A stretch of DNA of 64,000 bases from Ilyomonas sp963847085 (GCA_963847085.1 CAWJYO010000004.1:434001-498000); one strand, 5' to 3'; shown: positions 46,510 to 57,104, counted from the first letter of the stretch. The notes: generated by a model from the letters alone, not told the origin. Numbers and translations are program-made.

Positions 46510-48799
46510 ATGAATAAACTTTTAGCTATTCTGGCTATAAGTGTGTTTCAATTTTGCTTCTCTTTTGTTTTTGCCCAAAATACCATAAAGGGAAGAGTAA
46601 CAGATAAAAACACACACGAGCCTATTGAAGCTGCTGTTATTACCAATATAAAAAATAACAGCACTACTATAACCAACAAGGAAGGGAATTTTACATTAAA
46701 AAATACAAGTAACGAAGACGAACTCACCGTTTCTTTTATTGGTTACACAATCCAAAAAATAAAAGCCGATAATCTTGCAAAAACAAACCGCATAGAGCTT
46801 ACAAAAGGTTCTGTTGATTTGGCAGAAATCGTGATTACCAGCCACACTAACAACATTACTACATCGCGAACACTAAGCAGTATGGACTTAAACATGCAAC
46901 CCGTAAAATCGGCGCAGGACTTAATGCGTTTGGTGCCCGGTTTGTTTATCGCGCAACACATGGGTGGTGGTAAGGCAGAGCAAATTTTTCTTCGCGGTTT
47001 TGATGCCGATCATGGCACCGACGTAAATGTTTCGGTGGATGGCTTGCCGGTAAATCTGGTGTCGCAGGCGCATGGGCAGGGCTATGCCGATTTGCACTTC
47101 CTCATTCCCTGAAACTGTTGCCGGCTACGATTTTGGTAAAGGTCCTTATTATACTAACAAAGGCGATTTCTGCACCGCAGGATATGTATCTTACAACACA
47201 AAAAATGTGTTGGACAAGAATATGGTTAAAATAGAAGGCGGACAGTTTAACACCATTCGCGGAGTGGCTATGCTAAACCTGTTGAGCGAGAAAGCAAAGC
47301 GGAACGGGCAAAGCGCTTATATTGCCGGTGAAGCATTATACACCGACGGCGGACCTTTTGATGTGCCTCAACACTTTAATCGCTTTAATTTTTTTGGTAA
47401 ATACATCACCCCAATTGGTGCAAAAACAAACGTAACGTTGAGTGCATCATCGCTCACTTCAAGATGGCTTGCAGCAGGCGAAATTCCAAACCGCGCGCTG
47501 GCAGAAGGTTATATTAAAGACAGGTTTGGCACAATTGACAGCGCACAGGGTGGTTACACTTCACGCGCCAATGCCTATGCAAAACTGGTTACTAATTTTA
47601 GCAACAACACAGTGCTGGAAAATCAAATTTATTATTCGCAGTATTACTTCAACCTAATTTCAAACTTTTTGTTTTATTACATTAATCCTGTTACCGGTGA
47701 TGAATTTGGTCAGCACGAAAAAAGAGACATGTATGGTTACAATGGCAAGTTATCTTATCAATCTTTTTCCGGCAATACAACGTTTACATCTACGGCGGGC
47801 ATCGGAACAAGATTTGATGCTACGCATCCAAGCTGGCTGGCGCATACAGAGAACGGACAAATATTAAATTACCTTCATCTGGGCAATATAAAAGAGCTGA
47901 ATGCGAATGCGTATGTTGATGAAACCGCTGAAGCCGGCAAATGGTTATTCAACATCGGTGCAAGGTTCGACTATTTTCATTTTTATTATTTAAACACAGC
48001 ACCGGCTTCCGATACAGCTGCGGCTATATATGTGGGTGCAAAAACAAATCAAGGGAAAGCTATTATCAGCCCAAAATTCAATGTGCAATACACCGTGAAC
48101 TCGCAAGTGCAATTATATATAAAAACAGGAAAAGGCTTTCACTCCAATGATGCGCGTGTTGTTATTGCCAACCAAGGGTATCAAATCATTCCTGCAGCTT
48201 ATGGTGCAGATTTTGGCATCAACTGGAAACCTGCACCCCGCTTGTTTTTTAATGCAGCTTTATGGTATTTGTTTTTACAACAGGAGTTTACCTACGGTTC
48301 GGATTATGGTGATGAAAGCGTTGTGCCTGGCGGAAGAACAACACGGAAAGGCGTTGATGTTTCAATACGCTATCAAATGAACAATTGGTTATATGGAAAT
48401 CTTAATCTGAACTTCGCAAAGCCCAGAAGTATTGACAACCCGAAAGGACAGGATTATGTTCCGCTTGCACCAACATTTACCAGTACAGCCGGCTTATTTG
48501 CCAATTTTAAAAGTGGTTTGAATGGAGGTATTAGTTATCGCTGGCTTGCCGACCGCGCTGGCAACGAAGATTATACTCTTACTGCAAAAGGTTATTTTGT
48601 TACCGATTTAACCGCCAATTACACTACAAAAAAATATGAAATCGGAGTGGTTGTAGAAAACCTGTTGAATGAACGTTGGAACGAAGCGCAGTTTGAGTAT
48701 GTGTCACGTTTAAAATATGAAACCGCCCCGGTTGATGAAATCAGCAATACACCTGGCGTTCCTTTTTTTGCAAAATTAAAACTGTCGGTATTTTTTTAA
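46510..48799 (+). CDS. TonB-dependent receptor with carboxypeptidase-D-like domain, one frameshift
   Basis: Start at 46510 (MNKLLAILAISVFQFCFS; cleavage after FAQ). Domains in order: CarboxypepD_reg-like (NTIKGRVTDKNTHEPIEAAV), TonB plug (SAQDLMRLVPGLFIAQHMGG ... IFLRGFDADHGTDVNVSVDG) and a 22-strand barrel ending VPFFAKLKLSVFF. About 760 aa is a normal length. The frame breaks at the CCC at 47107-47109; one C fewer gives ADLHFLIPETVAGYDFG, so it is probably a sequence error. The QIFLRGFDADHGTDV/HGQGYADLHFLIPE plug type is distinct from SusC and siderophore receptors. The ligand is unknown; the divergent HupE gene suggests a metal or metal complex. Confidence 0.9.
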
Positions 48800-49267
48800 A
48801 CAGAGGGAGTAAGCGCGAGAGCTTTTATTTATTTTAAAATGCCTATGAAATACGTCATTAAGCAATTGAAGAAGGTGTCAGGGCACTTACCAGATAATCA
48901 GCAAAAATTTACTCAATTCCATGGTGTAACAAATAGGTTTGAAAATTTGTGACGGGCACCTCACTCAAAGATTGTATTCATTTCAGTCATAGTAAACAAT
49001 TTTTCTTTCTTGAATACAATTACATTTTCTTTTGTCCTGCAAAAAATAATGGCAGGTTTCTGATCAATAGGGATACATAGAATTAATAGATAGTGAGTTG
49101 TAACGGCTTAATGGGGTATAGGTAAAGGTGGAGTAGATACTACACGAATTACTCCACAAAAAGGGTTAGAAAGTGAGGTAAAATGAAAGCAAGAAAGCAT
49201 TAAAAAGCCTGCAATTTGAGGATTTACAAGCTTTTTGACTCTTTTTATTTAAAACAATCGTTTTCAG
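48800..49267. other. Gene-free gap before the tRNA-Ser pair
   Basis: No supported gene. A 37-codon frame at 48839-48952 has no features that would justify a call. No clear terminator follows the receptor gene. Confidence 0.4.
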
Positions 49268-49354
49268 CGGAGAGAGGGGGATTCGAACCCTCGTTACAGT
49301 TGCCCGTAAAACGGTTTTCGAGACCGTCCCATTCAACCACTCTGGCATCTCTCC
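49268..49354 (-). tRNA. tRNA-Ser (anticodon CGA)
   Basis: This 87-nt gene reads on the minus strand from ggagaga (acceptor) through D arm gccagagtggttgaat, anticodon loop tctcgaaaa with CGA, a long variable arm (class II tRNA) and T arm ggttcgaatcc to tctctccG. The acceptor stem pairs fully. No CCA is encoded. Long variable arm and anticodon agree on serine. Confidence 0.93.
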
Positions 49355-49383
49355 AAATGTGTTGTATCAATACATAAAAAAAC

Positions 49384-49397
49384 CCGCCGGCGCGGGA
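49384..49397. terminator. Short GC hairpin between the two tRNA-Ser genes
   Basis: The hairpin cccgc-cggc-gcggg, with an A run on one side (49376-49383), can end minus-strand transcription of the upstream tRNA before the second one, or act as a processing element. The stem is short, so this is tentative. Confidence 0.4.
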
Positions 49398-49410
49398 ACT
49401 TTGTATTAAG

Positions 49411-49495
49411 CGGAGAGCGAGGGATTCGAACCCCCGGACCTGTTACAGTCAACAGTTTTCAAGACTGCCGCAATCGACCACTCTGCCAGCTCTCC
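49411..49495 (-). tRNA. tRNA-Ser (anticodon UGA)
   Basis: This 85-nt class II tRNA on the minus strand has acceptor ggagagc, D arm ggcagagtggtcgatt, anticodon loop gtcttgaaaac with TGA, a long variable arm, T arm ggttcgaatcc and acceptor gctctccG. No encoded CCA. It lies 56 bp upstream of the other tRNA-Ser, so the two are probably one transcription unit. Confidence 0.93.
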
Positions 49496-49626
49496 GGATG
49501 CAAAATAATAGTGTGCATCTGTATCTTCCAAATATTAATTTGCGGCTTATGCAAACTTCTTCCAAACCGTTGTTAAATGCTTACTGCCTAACTGCCCCGC
49601 ATTTACTTTTACCCTTTATTTGTTGT

Positions 49627-50801
49627 ATGAAGCCGCTGTTTTGTTTATTGCTTTTGTTTTTGCCCTTTTTTCAGAGCGTATCTGCACAAGACAGCGTTTG
49701 CCATGTGCGCATTAGCTTGCTTACCTGCGCGCCGGGTGCAGAATTGTATTCAACTTTCGGACACACTGCGTTGCGCATACAGGACAGCGCAAGAGGAACA
49801 GATTTGATTTACAATTATGGCACTTTTGATTTCGACGATCCACATTTCTATACAAAGTTTGTAAGAGGTAAATTGGACTATTCTTTATCGGTAGATCAAT
49901 ATCCTGATTTCATGTAGGAGTATCGTAGTATCAGCGTAGCGTGCAAGAGCAGGGGTTGAATTTAACCTGCGATGAAAAACTACAGATCGTTACGGCGCTC
50001 GACATTAACATGCAAGGCAGTAACCGTTATTACAAATACGATTTTATATACGATAACTGCACTACCCGTGTTCGCGATTTACTTTTTCATTCGCTTCCAG
50101 GAAGTGGTGTAAACCATAAACTCATTGCTGAAGGCACAACAGCACGCGATCTCATACACAGCTATCTTGATAAAGGTGGCGAACCCTGGAGCAAATTGGG
50201 CATTGATATTTTGCTGGGCGCGAAATTAGACAAGCCGGTTAACAACAATGTAGCTATGTTTTTACCTGACTATTTGTTGAAGGGAATTGATAGCGCAACC
50301 ATCAACAATGCGCAGCCTGTAGTAAGGCGAAAGCAAACCCTTTTGAATGCTGCAACACCCATCGAATACACTGGCAAATATGTTCCGTTGATTGTATTTA
50401 CGATTGTTTGTTGTTTGATTGCTTCGCTTTATTTTTTGCCTTATCAGCGAATGAAAACAGTCTGCAGAGTAATAGATTCTTTTCTCCTATATCTTACCGG
50501 TTTGCTAGGTTTGCTTTTGTTGTTTATGTGGTGGGGAACCGACCATCGGATGACGAAAGACAACTTTAATTTGCTGTGGGCGTTGCCAACCAACATCGTC
50601 GCGGTTTTGTTTTTATGGAAAAATCCACAATGGTTGCGCAACTATTTTTATGCATCTTTTGTGTTGACGGCTTTACTTCTTATAAGTTGGTGGTGGCTGC
50701 CACAGGAACTGAATGTATCATTAGTGCCATTTGTATTTTTAATGTTGTATCGCTATGGAAATCTTGCAATGAGAAAAAAGTTTGAACCACCAAGACAGTA
50801 A
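49627..50801 (+). CDS. DUF4105 membrane protein, internal TAG and frameshift
   Basis: Start at 49627 (MKPLFCLLLLFLPFFQSVSA signal). The first frame carries the DUF4105 N-terminal pattern CAPGAELYSTFGHTALRIQD...YNYGTFDFDDPHFYTKFVRG. It stops at TAG (49915-49917) after DQYPDFM. The next frame resumes with RSVQEQGLNLTCDEK, then YKYDFIYDNCTTRVRDLL, and ends with four to five transmembrane helices (LIVFTIVCCLIASLYF onward). About 390 aa in total fits the family. A base substitution at the TAG plus one missing base around 49930 would restore one protein. The function of the family is unknown; the N-terminal domain resembles NlpC/P60-like papain folds (H and C residues). Confidence 0.8.
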
Positions 50802-50892
50802 GAATACAAAGTCTCAGAAAGAATAAATAATGAAAACTTCGTGAACCTTTGTGCTCTTCGTGTTTTTGTAATTCAAAAAAAGAAACAGTTTC

Positions 50893-51723
50893 ATGCAAAC
50901 ATTCATCTATCAAAATAAAAGAATCAGCTATCGGAAGGTGGGCACCGGCTTTCCGGTTGTTTTGATTCATGGCTTTCCTGAAGATGGTGAGATTTGGAGG
51001 AATCAGCTTTTGGTTTTGCAGGAAAAATTTACCGTTATCATTCCTGATTTACCTGGCAGCGGAGCCTCGGAAATTTTGGCAAAAACAAATGCAGAAGATG
51101 TAACTATAAGCGATTATGCCGATTGCATTTTTGCCCTTCTGCAACATGAGAACATCAATGAATGCGCAGTGTTTGGACATAGCATGGGTGGTTACATTAC
51201 ATTGGCGTTGGTTGAAAGGCACCCGAACATTATCAAAGGATTTGGTTTCGTTCATTCGACAGCGTTTGCCGATAGCGATGAAAAAAAAGCGATGCGGGCA
51301 AAAAGCATCAACACCATTGAAGAATATGGAAGTTATGCATTTATAAAAACGATTGTGCCCAATTTGTTTTCGTCACAATTTAAACAAAACCATTCTGAAC
51401 AAATCAATGTGCTAATTGAAAAAGGAAAGAACTTTCAACCCGCTGCATTGCAGCAATATTATAAAGCGATGATGTTGCGCGAAGACAAAACTTCTGTTTT
51501 AAAAAGCAGCAAAGTGCCGGTATTGTTTATCATGGGTAAGGAAGATAAAGCTGCGCCCATAGACGACGTTTTGCAACAAGCGCATTTGCCCCTTATTTCT
51601 TACATTCATATCCTGGAAAGGAGCGCACACATGGGTATGTGGGAACAAAAGGAAGAAGTGAACAAAGGTTTGTTGGAGTTTATGCAAGATATAACAGCAC
51701 CAAAACGTTTCGATACAATGTAA
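50893..51723 (+). CDS. Alpha/beta hydrolase
   Basis: This 276-aa protein has the canonical triad: nucleophile in VFGHSMGGYITLAL, acid in FIMGKEDKAAP and histidine in RSAHMGMWEQ. The oxyanion strand VVLIHGFPEDGEIW is clear. It has no signal peptide or lid-specific features that would point to a substrate. Esterase, lactonase or C-C hydrolase activity are all possible. It ends 6 bp before the start of the large surface-protein gene, so the two may be co-transcribed, though their functions need not be related. Confidence 0.88.
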   Translation: MQTFIYQNKRISYRKVGTGFPVVLIHGFPEDGEIWRNQLLVLQEKFTVIIPDLPGSGASEILAKTNAEDVTISDYADCIFALLQHENINECAVFGHSMGGYITLALVERHPNIIKGFGFVHSTAFADSDEKKAMRAKSINTIEEYGSYAFIKTIVPNLFSSQFKQNHSEQINVLIEKGKNFQPAALQQYYKAMMLREDKTSVLKSSKVPVLFIMGKEDKAAPIDDVLQQAHLPLISYIHILERSAHMGMWEQKEEVNKGLLEFMQDITAPKRFDTM

Positions 51724-51729
51724 TCATCC

Positions 51730-54414
51730 ATGAAAAGCATCTTCTGCATACTATCGTTTTTATTCATTGCCAACTTTTGCAGGGCAACGCACATTGTAGG
51801 TGGTGAAGTATTTTATCAATACATCAGCAGCGATAGCAACGGTAAAAGCACATACAAGGTTTCGATGCGCTTGTTCCGGGATTGTCTTGTGCCCTGTGGC
51901 GATGGTACCAATGTGGCTTGCCTGCCTGCACAAACAGTCATTTCTGTGTATGAGGTCAATACTAACACTTTTGTTGCAGAGTTATATCTGCCGCTTACTG
52001 ACGACCAAACGCTATCGTTAGATCCAGCGTATCCGGGCGATTATCCGCCTTGCATTACTACCAAACCTCCCATTTGCTATGAAGTGAAAACTTATTCTAC
52101 TACGGTTACACTGGCTGATAATAATAATGGCTATCTTTTGGCTTATGAAAACTGCTGTAGGGCTACCACTTTAAACGTTTTGAACAACAACAGATATTCT
52201 GTACAAGGTTTGCCAGGTGTTACTTATGATTGTTCGATTCCGGGAAAAAATTTATTGCCAACCGGACATAATTCAACGGCTGTTTTCAATTTAAAAAAGC
52301 CCGACATTATTTGTCATAATACCCATTTTACATTGGATTATGGTGCTACCGATCCTGATGTTGGGGATTCTGTTTCGTTTGCTTTTCAACCGGCTTATAC
52401 TTCAGGTGTTTTGTTTGCTGGTGCCAACGACGCGCAGCCTGCAGAAACGCCGCCTTATAATTTTGTAAGTTATAATACAGGCCAAAGTTTTTCCGGGAAT
52501 TCTCCATTAGGAAACCAGGTTTCCATCAATCCGGTTACAGGCCGAATCAGCGGCACTTCGCCGGCAGCAGGCTTGTATGTAGTAAGCGTGGTGGTGTATG
52601 AATGGAGAAAGGGAGCGAACATTGCCCAACACAGGAAAGATTTTATTCTTCGGGTGCAAGACTGTAATGTGCCGCAGGCAGTACTGAATCCATCTTACAT
52701 TACCTGCAATGGATTTGATCTTAATTTTTCCAATGAATCAACTTCAGCCAATATTAATTCGTATTACTGGAATTTCGGCGATGCTGCCTCGACCGACAGT
52801 ATATCTACATTGCCGCAAGCAACGCATACGTATTCTAAAGCCGGAACGTACAATGTAACTTTAATCATCAATAAAGGAGGCGAATGTTCTGCCACAGCTA
52901 CAGCACAGGCAAACGTATTTCCCGGCTTTGTCGCTAACTTTTCGGTGAGCGGAAGTTGTGTGCAGAACGCGTTTGTTTTTACCGATAAAAGCACCACGTT
53001 GTATGGCGTAGTAAACGGCTGGCGATGGAATTTTGGCGATCCGGCTTCAACAGCAGATACTTCCCTTTTGCAAAATCCTCAGCCTTATAAATACAGCGAT
53101 ACCGGAACAGTAACAGCGCAGCTAATTGTAAGCAATTCCAAAGGTTGTTTGGATACGCTTTCGCAACCGGTAACCATTTATGAAAAGCCTACTGTTACAA
53201 TGCCGTTTCATGATACGCTCATTTGTAATGTTGACCAGTTGCAGCTTTCCGCTTCTACCGATGTAAGCACAGCTACCTACACGTGGACGCCTCTTTCAGG
53301 CATCAGAGGCGCTAACACTTCCAGCCCGGTGGTAAACCCGCAAACCAGTACTACTTATTATGTGACTGTAGATGCCGGAAGCGGTTGTGTGAATGAAGAT
53401 TCGGTTCGGGTAAATGTAACTGATAAAGTAAACCTGATATTATCACCAGATACCACCATTTGCTTAACCGATACGGTGCAGTTAATGGCGATTTCCAACG
53501 CGTTGAAGTTTGCGTGGTCGCCTTCTTCAACATTAAACGATAGCACCGCAGAAGCTCCGTTGGCAGTTCCTTCATCCAAAACAATATATCATGTAAAAGC
53601 CAGTATTGGCACTTGTTTTACCGATGGTGAAATGACTGTAAACACAGCACCTTACCCGGTAGCGGATGCAGGCACAGCATTGCCTGTTTGTTATGGTTCA
53701 ACCACAAAACTCAATGCTTCTTATACGGGAACAAACTTTGCGTGGTCACCAATCAATTCTTTAATTAACTACAATACACTCACACCTACTGCTGGTCCGC
53801 AGCAAACTACACTTTATACATTTACAGCTTACGACAGATCCATTAGCGGCTGCCCCAAACCGGTGAGCGACACAGTTACCGTTGTGGTCATTCCGCCCGT
53901 GCAAGTGTATGCCGGCAACGATACCAATATTGTGACAGGACAGCCTTTGCAGTTGAATGCAACCGGCGCCAACAGCTATCAATGGTCGCCTTCAACAGGC
54001 ATGAGCAACAGCGATATTGCCAATCCGTTGATAAAGTTGCCTGATGAAGTACAGGAAATAACCTATGCTGTAAAAGGTACAACGGCTCAGGGTTGTGTGG
54101 GATATGATTCTGTGAAAGTGTATCAATTTAAAACGGTACCACAAATCTTTATCCCATCTGCATTTACACCGGACGGCGATGGACGAAATGATATTTTAAT
54201 ACCAATCGTTGCGGGTATTAAGCAGTTTGAAAACTTTAGTATTTACAATCGGTTGGGACAGTTGTTGTTCACAACGCCATCGGTTGGTGTGGGTTGGGAT
54301 GGCACTTACAAAGGAGTGAAGCAGCCACCCGGAACTTATGTGTTTGTTGCAAGTGGCATTGATTATCTTAACCGGCATCTTGTGAAAAAAGGAACGGTGG
54401 TTTTGATACGATAA
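51730..54414 (+). CDS. PKD-repeat surface protein with gliding-motility-type (T9SS type B) C terminus
   Basis: This 894-aa exported protein has signal MKSIFCILSFLFIANFCRA. An N-terminal domain of about 300 aa follows (THIVGGEVFYQYISSDSNGK; cysteine rich). Then come PKD-like domains recognisable from YYWNFGDAASTDS...HTYSKAGTYNVTL and WRWNFGDPASTADTS, and several Ig-like repeats (VYAGNDTNIVTGQPLQLNA). The end is the gliding-motility-associated C-terminal domain IFIPSAFTPDGDGRNDIL...GTYVFVASG, a type B T9SS signal, so it should be on the cell surface as an adhesin-like protein. The frame is intact despite its length. Confidence 0.92.
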   Translation: MKSIFCILSFLFIANFCRATHIVGGEVFYQYISSDSNGKSTYKVSMRLFRDCLVPCGDGTNVACLPAQTVISVYEVNTNTFVAELYLPLTDDQTLSLDPAYPGDYPPCITTKPPICYEVKTYSTTVTLADNNNGYLLAYENCCRATTLNVLNNNRYSVQGLPGVTYDCSIPGKNLLPTGHNSTAVFNLKKPDIICHNTHFTLDYGATDPDVGDSVSFAFQPAYTSGVLFAGANDAQPAETPPYNFVSYNTGQSFSGNSPLGNQVSINPVTGRISGTSPAAGLYVVSVVVYEWRKGANIAQHRKDFILRVQDCNVPQAVLNPSYITCNGFDLNFSNESTSANINSYYWNFGDAASTDSISTLPQATHTYSKAGTYNVTLIINKGGECSATATAQANVFPGFVANFSVSGSCVQNAFVFTDKSTTLYGVVNGWRWNFGDPASTADTSLLQNPQPYKYSDTGTVTAQLIVSNSKGCLDTLSQPVTIYEKPTVTMPFHDTLICNVDQLQLSASTDVSTATYTWTPLSGIRGANTSSPVVNPQTSTTYYVTVDAGSGCVNEDSVRVNVTDKVNLILSPDTTICLTDTVQLMAISNALKFAWSPSSTLNDSTAEAPLAVPSSKTIYHVKASIGTCFTDGEMTVNTAPYPVADAGTALPVCYGSTTKLNASYTGTNFAWSPINSLINYNTLTPTAGPQQTTLYTFTAYDRSISGCPKPVSDTVTVVVIPPVQVYAGNDTNIVTGQPLQLNATGANSYQWSPSTGMSNSDIANPLIKLPDEVQEITYAVKGTTAQGCVGYDSVKVYQFKTVPQIFIPSAFTPDGDGRNDILIPIVAGIKQFENFSIYNRLGQLLFTTPSVGVGWDGTYKGVKQPPGTYVFVASGIDYLNRHLVKKGTVVLIR

Positions 54415-54497
54415 AGCCATTGAAAAGGGTTTGTTTTTATTCAATTTCTTCAAAAGAAAATCTAATGAATTTTGTTGTATAAAAGAATCATTTTTTG

Positions 54498-55739
54498 ATG
54501 CAAAACCAAAAGGCATCCATCTTTGCAATCACAAAACGATATTCCAACCATTGCTTCAATAAAAAAATACTACTCTGCATAACGGGCAGCATTGCTGCTT
54601 ATAAGGCTATTATACTGGTGCGTTTATTGGTAAAAGAAGGCGCCGAAGTAAAAGTGATACTCACACCTTCTGCCAAAAATTTTGTTTCGCCGCTGGTGCT
54701 TTCTACCTTATCGAAAAACAAAGTGCTGAGTTGATTTGTTTGAAGAAGATACCTGGGCAAACCATGTGCAGTTAGGACGATGGGCAGATGTGATGCTGAT
54801 TGCTCCGTTAAGCTGTAATACGCTAAGTAAAATGGCAAATGGTGCCTGTGATAACTTGTTGTTGGCAACATATTTATCTGCCACTTGCCTGGTAATAGTT
54901 GCGCCTGCAATGGATGAAGATATGTGGCATCATCCGGCTACAAAACAAAACATTAAAACACTACAAACGTTTGGAAATACTATAATTTCTGTCCGCAATG
55001 GCGAGCTGGCTTCCGGCTTGTTTGGCGAAGGAAGAATGGCAGAACCGGAGGAAATTATTCAATATCTGAATCATTTTTTTTCTTCCTCACAACGTTTAGC
55101 GGGAAAGAAAGTTTTGATTACCGCAGGGCCTACTTACGAACCGATTGATCCGGTGCGTTTTATTGCCAATCATTCATCTGGTAAAATGGGTTTTGCCCTG
55201 GCGGAACAATGCAGGGATGAAGGCGCAGAAGTTACGCTGGTAGCGGGTCCTGTGCATTTGCAGTCACCGCAAGGCGTTCAGTTTATTCCTGTAACCACAG
55301 CGGAAGAAATGTATGCGGCATGTGTTGATTTATATGCAAAAACAAACATCGCTATCCTTGCAGCGGCGGTTGCTGATTATAAACCACTTCATCCTGCCTC
55401 ACAAAAAATAAAGAAAGATTCGGGTGAGCTTACCATTTCATTAACCAAAACAAAAGATATTTTGCAAACATTGGGCGAAAGAAAACAAAACGGATCAAAC
55501 GCTGGTTGGCTTTGCTTTAGAAACGCACAACGAAAAACATGTTTGCAAAAGAAAAGCTGCAAAAGAAAAAGGCGGATTTTATCGTTTTAAATTCGATGCA
55601 CGACGAAGGCGCAACATTTGGAAAGGATACTAATAAAGTTACCGTCTTCGATGCAGCAGGCAATGAATATGAATCTGGCTTATTATCAAAAAAAGAAATC
55701 GCAAAATTTATTTTGGATGTTATTTGTAAAGAAAAATAA
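54498..55739 (+). CDS. coaBC: CoaBC: phosphopantothenoylcysteine decarboxylase / phosphopantothenate-cysteine ligase
   Basis: This bifunctional flavoprotein of coenzyme A synthesis begins with the CoaC half KKILLCITGSIAAYKA, includes the active-site region HVQLGRWADVMLIAPLSCNT and the PAMDEDMWHHP loop, then the CoaB half KVLITAGPTYEPIDPVRFIANHSSG. The frame breaks three times: near 54732 (gttga; KVLS-DLFEEDTW), near 55490 (KQN-QTLVGFALETHNE) and near 55532-55536 (A5 run; EK-NMFAKEKL). With these corrected it reads to DVICKEK. CoaBC is essential, so these are probably sequence errors. The true start is unsure: the ATG at 54498 gives a roughly 20-residue leader not seen in relatives. It overlaps the DUF4835 gene by 23 bp. 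Confidence 0.88.
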
Positions 55740-56658
55740 AATACAACTTTTTGTTTCGTGCTTTTTGCTAACACTCACTGCTTCTGCATCGCAGTCGCAG
55801 GAGCTGCAGGCAAAAGTTACCGTGTTATCCAATCAATTGCCAACATCAGTAAGTAAGCAACGGTTTACTACTTTGGCAAAGCAACTCACCAATCTTATCA
55901 ATAACCGGCAATGGACAAAAGATCAGTTCAATCAGCAGGAAAAAATTGAGTGTAATTTTTTAATCAATTTAAATAAATCGTCAGATCAGGATGTTTTTAG
56001 CGGAACTCTAACGGTGCAGGCAGCGCGACCTGTTTTTAATTCATCTTATAAATCGCCCATAATTAATTTTATTGATAATGATATTACGTTTAAATATGTT
56101 GAATTTCAGCCGGTAGAGTTCAATGAAAATAATGTTGCAGGCACCGACCCTTTAACGGCAAATGTGACGGCAGTAATAGCTTATTATGTGAACATGATTT
56201 TAGGTTTTGATTACGATTCATTTTCTCCAAAAGGCGGCGATCCATATTTTGTGGCTGCGCAAAATATTGTGAACAATGCGCCTGAAACCCGCGGTATCAG
56301 CGGCTGGCAAGCGTTTGACGGACAGCGCAACCGGTACTGGCTGGCAAATAATATGACCAACACTCGATACAATGTGATGAACGACATCATTTACAAATAC
56401 TATCGCAATGGGTTGGATAAAATGTATGAAGATGCAGCCACAGCACAACAAAATGTGCTGACCACATTAACCCAATTGCAAACGTTTAACCGCGAAAATC
56501 CAAATACAATGGCCTTGCAATTTTTTATGCAAAGCAGATATAGCGAACTCTCAGGCATGTTCGCAAAAGCATCTCCTGATATGCGGGGTAAAGCCTTGCA
56601 AATTCTGGTTGAGCTTGACCCTTCTAATGCCGATAAATACAGGAATGATTTGCGATGA
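55717..56658 (+). CDS. DUF4835 family protein
   Basis: Start at 55717 inside the end of coaBC, giving MLFVKKNKIQLFVSCFLLTL as a signal peptide with cleavage after QSQ. This 313-aa protein has the DUF4835 features QLTNLINNRQWTKDQFNQQE near the start, GTLTVQAARPVFNSSYKSPI, AYYVNMILGFDYDSFSPKGG and the C-terminal VELDPSNADKYRNDL. It is a conserved Bacteroidota exported protein of unknown function, typically encoded right after coaBC, as here. It overlaps coaBC by 23 bp and the next gene by 4 bp (ATGA), so the three are translationally coupled. Confidence 0.9.
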   Translation: MLFVKKNKIQLFVSCFLLTLTASASQSQELQAKVTVLSNQLPTSVSKQRFTTLAKQLTNLINNRQWTKDQFNQQEKIECNFLINLNKSSDQDVFSGTLTVQAARPVFNSSYKSPIINFIDNDITFKYVEFQPVEFNENNVAGTDPLTANVTAVIAYYVNMILGFDYDSFSPKGGDPYFVAAQNIVNNAPETRGISGWQAFDGQRNRYWLANNMTNTRYNVMNDIIYKYYRNGLDKMYEDAATAQQNVLTTLTQLQTFNRENPNTMALQFFMQSRYSELSGMFAKASPDMRGKALQILVELDPSNADKYRNDLR

Positions 56659-57005
56659 AACAACGGCTCACTTTTGTTTTTGCCCTTTTTTGTTTGTCTT
56701 GTTCGAATAAAGATAAGCTGCCGCCTGATGTGTTTCCAATGAACAAAATGAAGATGATGGTTTGGGATTTGGAAGTGGCAGAACAAACCGCAACAGAGCG
56801 ATTTTTAATGAAAAACGATTCTTTGCGCATGGATGCTACTTCATTGTATTTGCAAGTATTTAAAAAATACAAAACCGATAAAGCCGGCTTTTATAAAAGC
56901 ATGAATTATTACCAGGCACATCCCGATATTTTAAAAATTTTGTTTGATTCTGTTTCTGCTTACGGATCCCGTAAGCGAACGGAAGCCTATAAAAAGCGTT
57001 ATTAG
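56655..57005 (+). CDS. DUF4296 lipoprotein
   Basis: This 116-aa protein has lipobox LFCLSCSNK near residue 16 and the DUF4296 pattern LPPDVFPMNKMKMMVWDLEVAE and FKKYKTDKAGFYKSMNYYQAHPD. It is a conserved small lipoprotein of unknown role that follows DUF4835 in many Bacteroidota. The ATGA overlap with the preceding gene shows coupling. The operon appears to end here; a promoter for rpmI begins about 70 bp further on. Confidence 0.9.
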   Translation: MKQRLTFVFALFCLSCSNKDKLPPDVFPMNKMKMMVWDLEVAEQTATERFLMKNDSLRMDATSLYLQVFKKYKTDKAGFYKSMNYYQAHPDILKILFDSVSAYGSRKRTEAYKKRY

Positions 57006-57072
57006 ATTTCGCTTTCACAAATGATATACTGTTGCTCTTTTATAAACAGCAATCCTAAAATTTCCTCAATCC

Positions 57073-57104
57073 TTTGTGTTTCTTTTGTTTTTGTTATACT
57101 TTTG
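57073..57104 (+). promoter_or_regulatory. Bacteroidota-type promoter for rpmI-rplT
   Basis: TTTG at 57073-57076 (-33 box), a 20-nt spacer and TACTTTTG at 57097-57104 (-7 box) match the phylum consensus TTTG-N19/20-TAnnTTTG exactly. It lies about 100 bp upstream of the rpmI start. Confidence 0.75.

Noticed and set aside
48839..48952. Small frame of 37 codons beginning MPMKYVIKQLKK
   Set aside because: No signal, domain or promoter support, and it lies in a gap of mixed composition.
29802..49917. Possible genome-wide recoding of TAG, because apparent in-frame TAG codons occur in the GH43, GH16 and DUF4105 genes
   Set aside because: ligA, the endonuclease III gene and the trp leader peptide end naturally at TAG, and the GH16 and DUF4105 cases are better explained by nearby indels.
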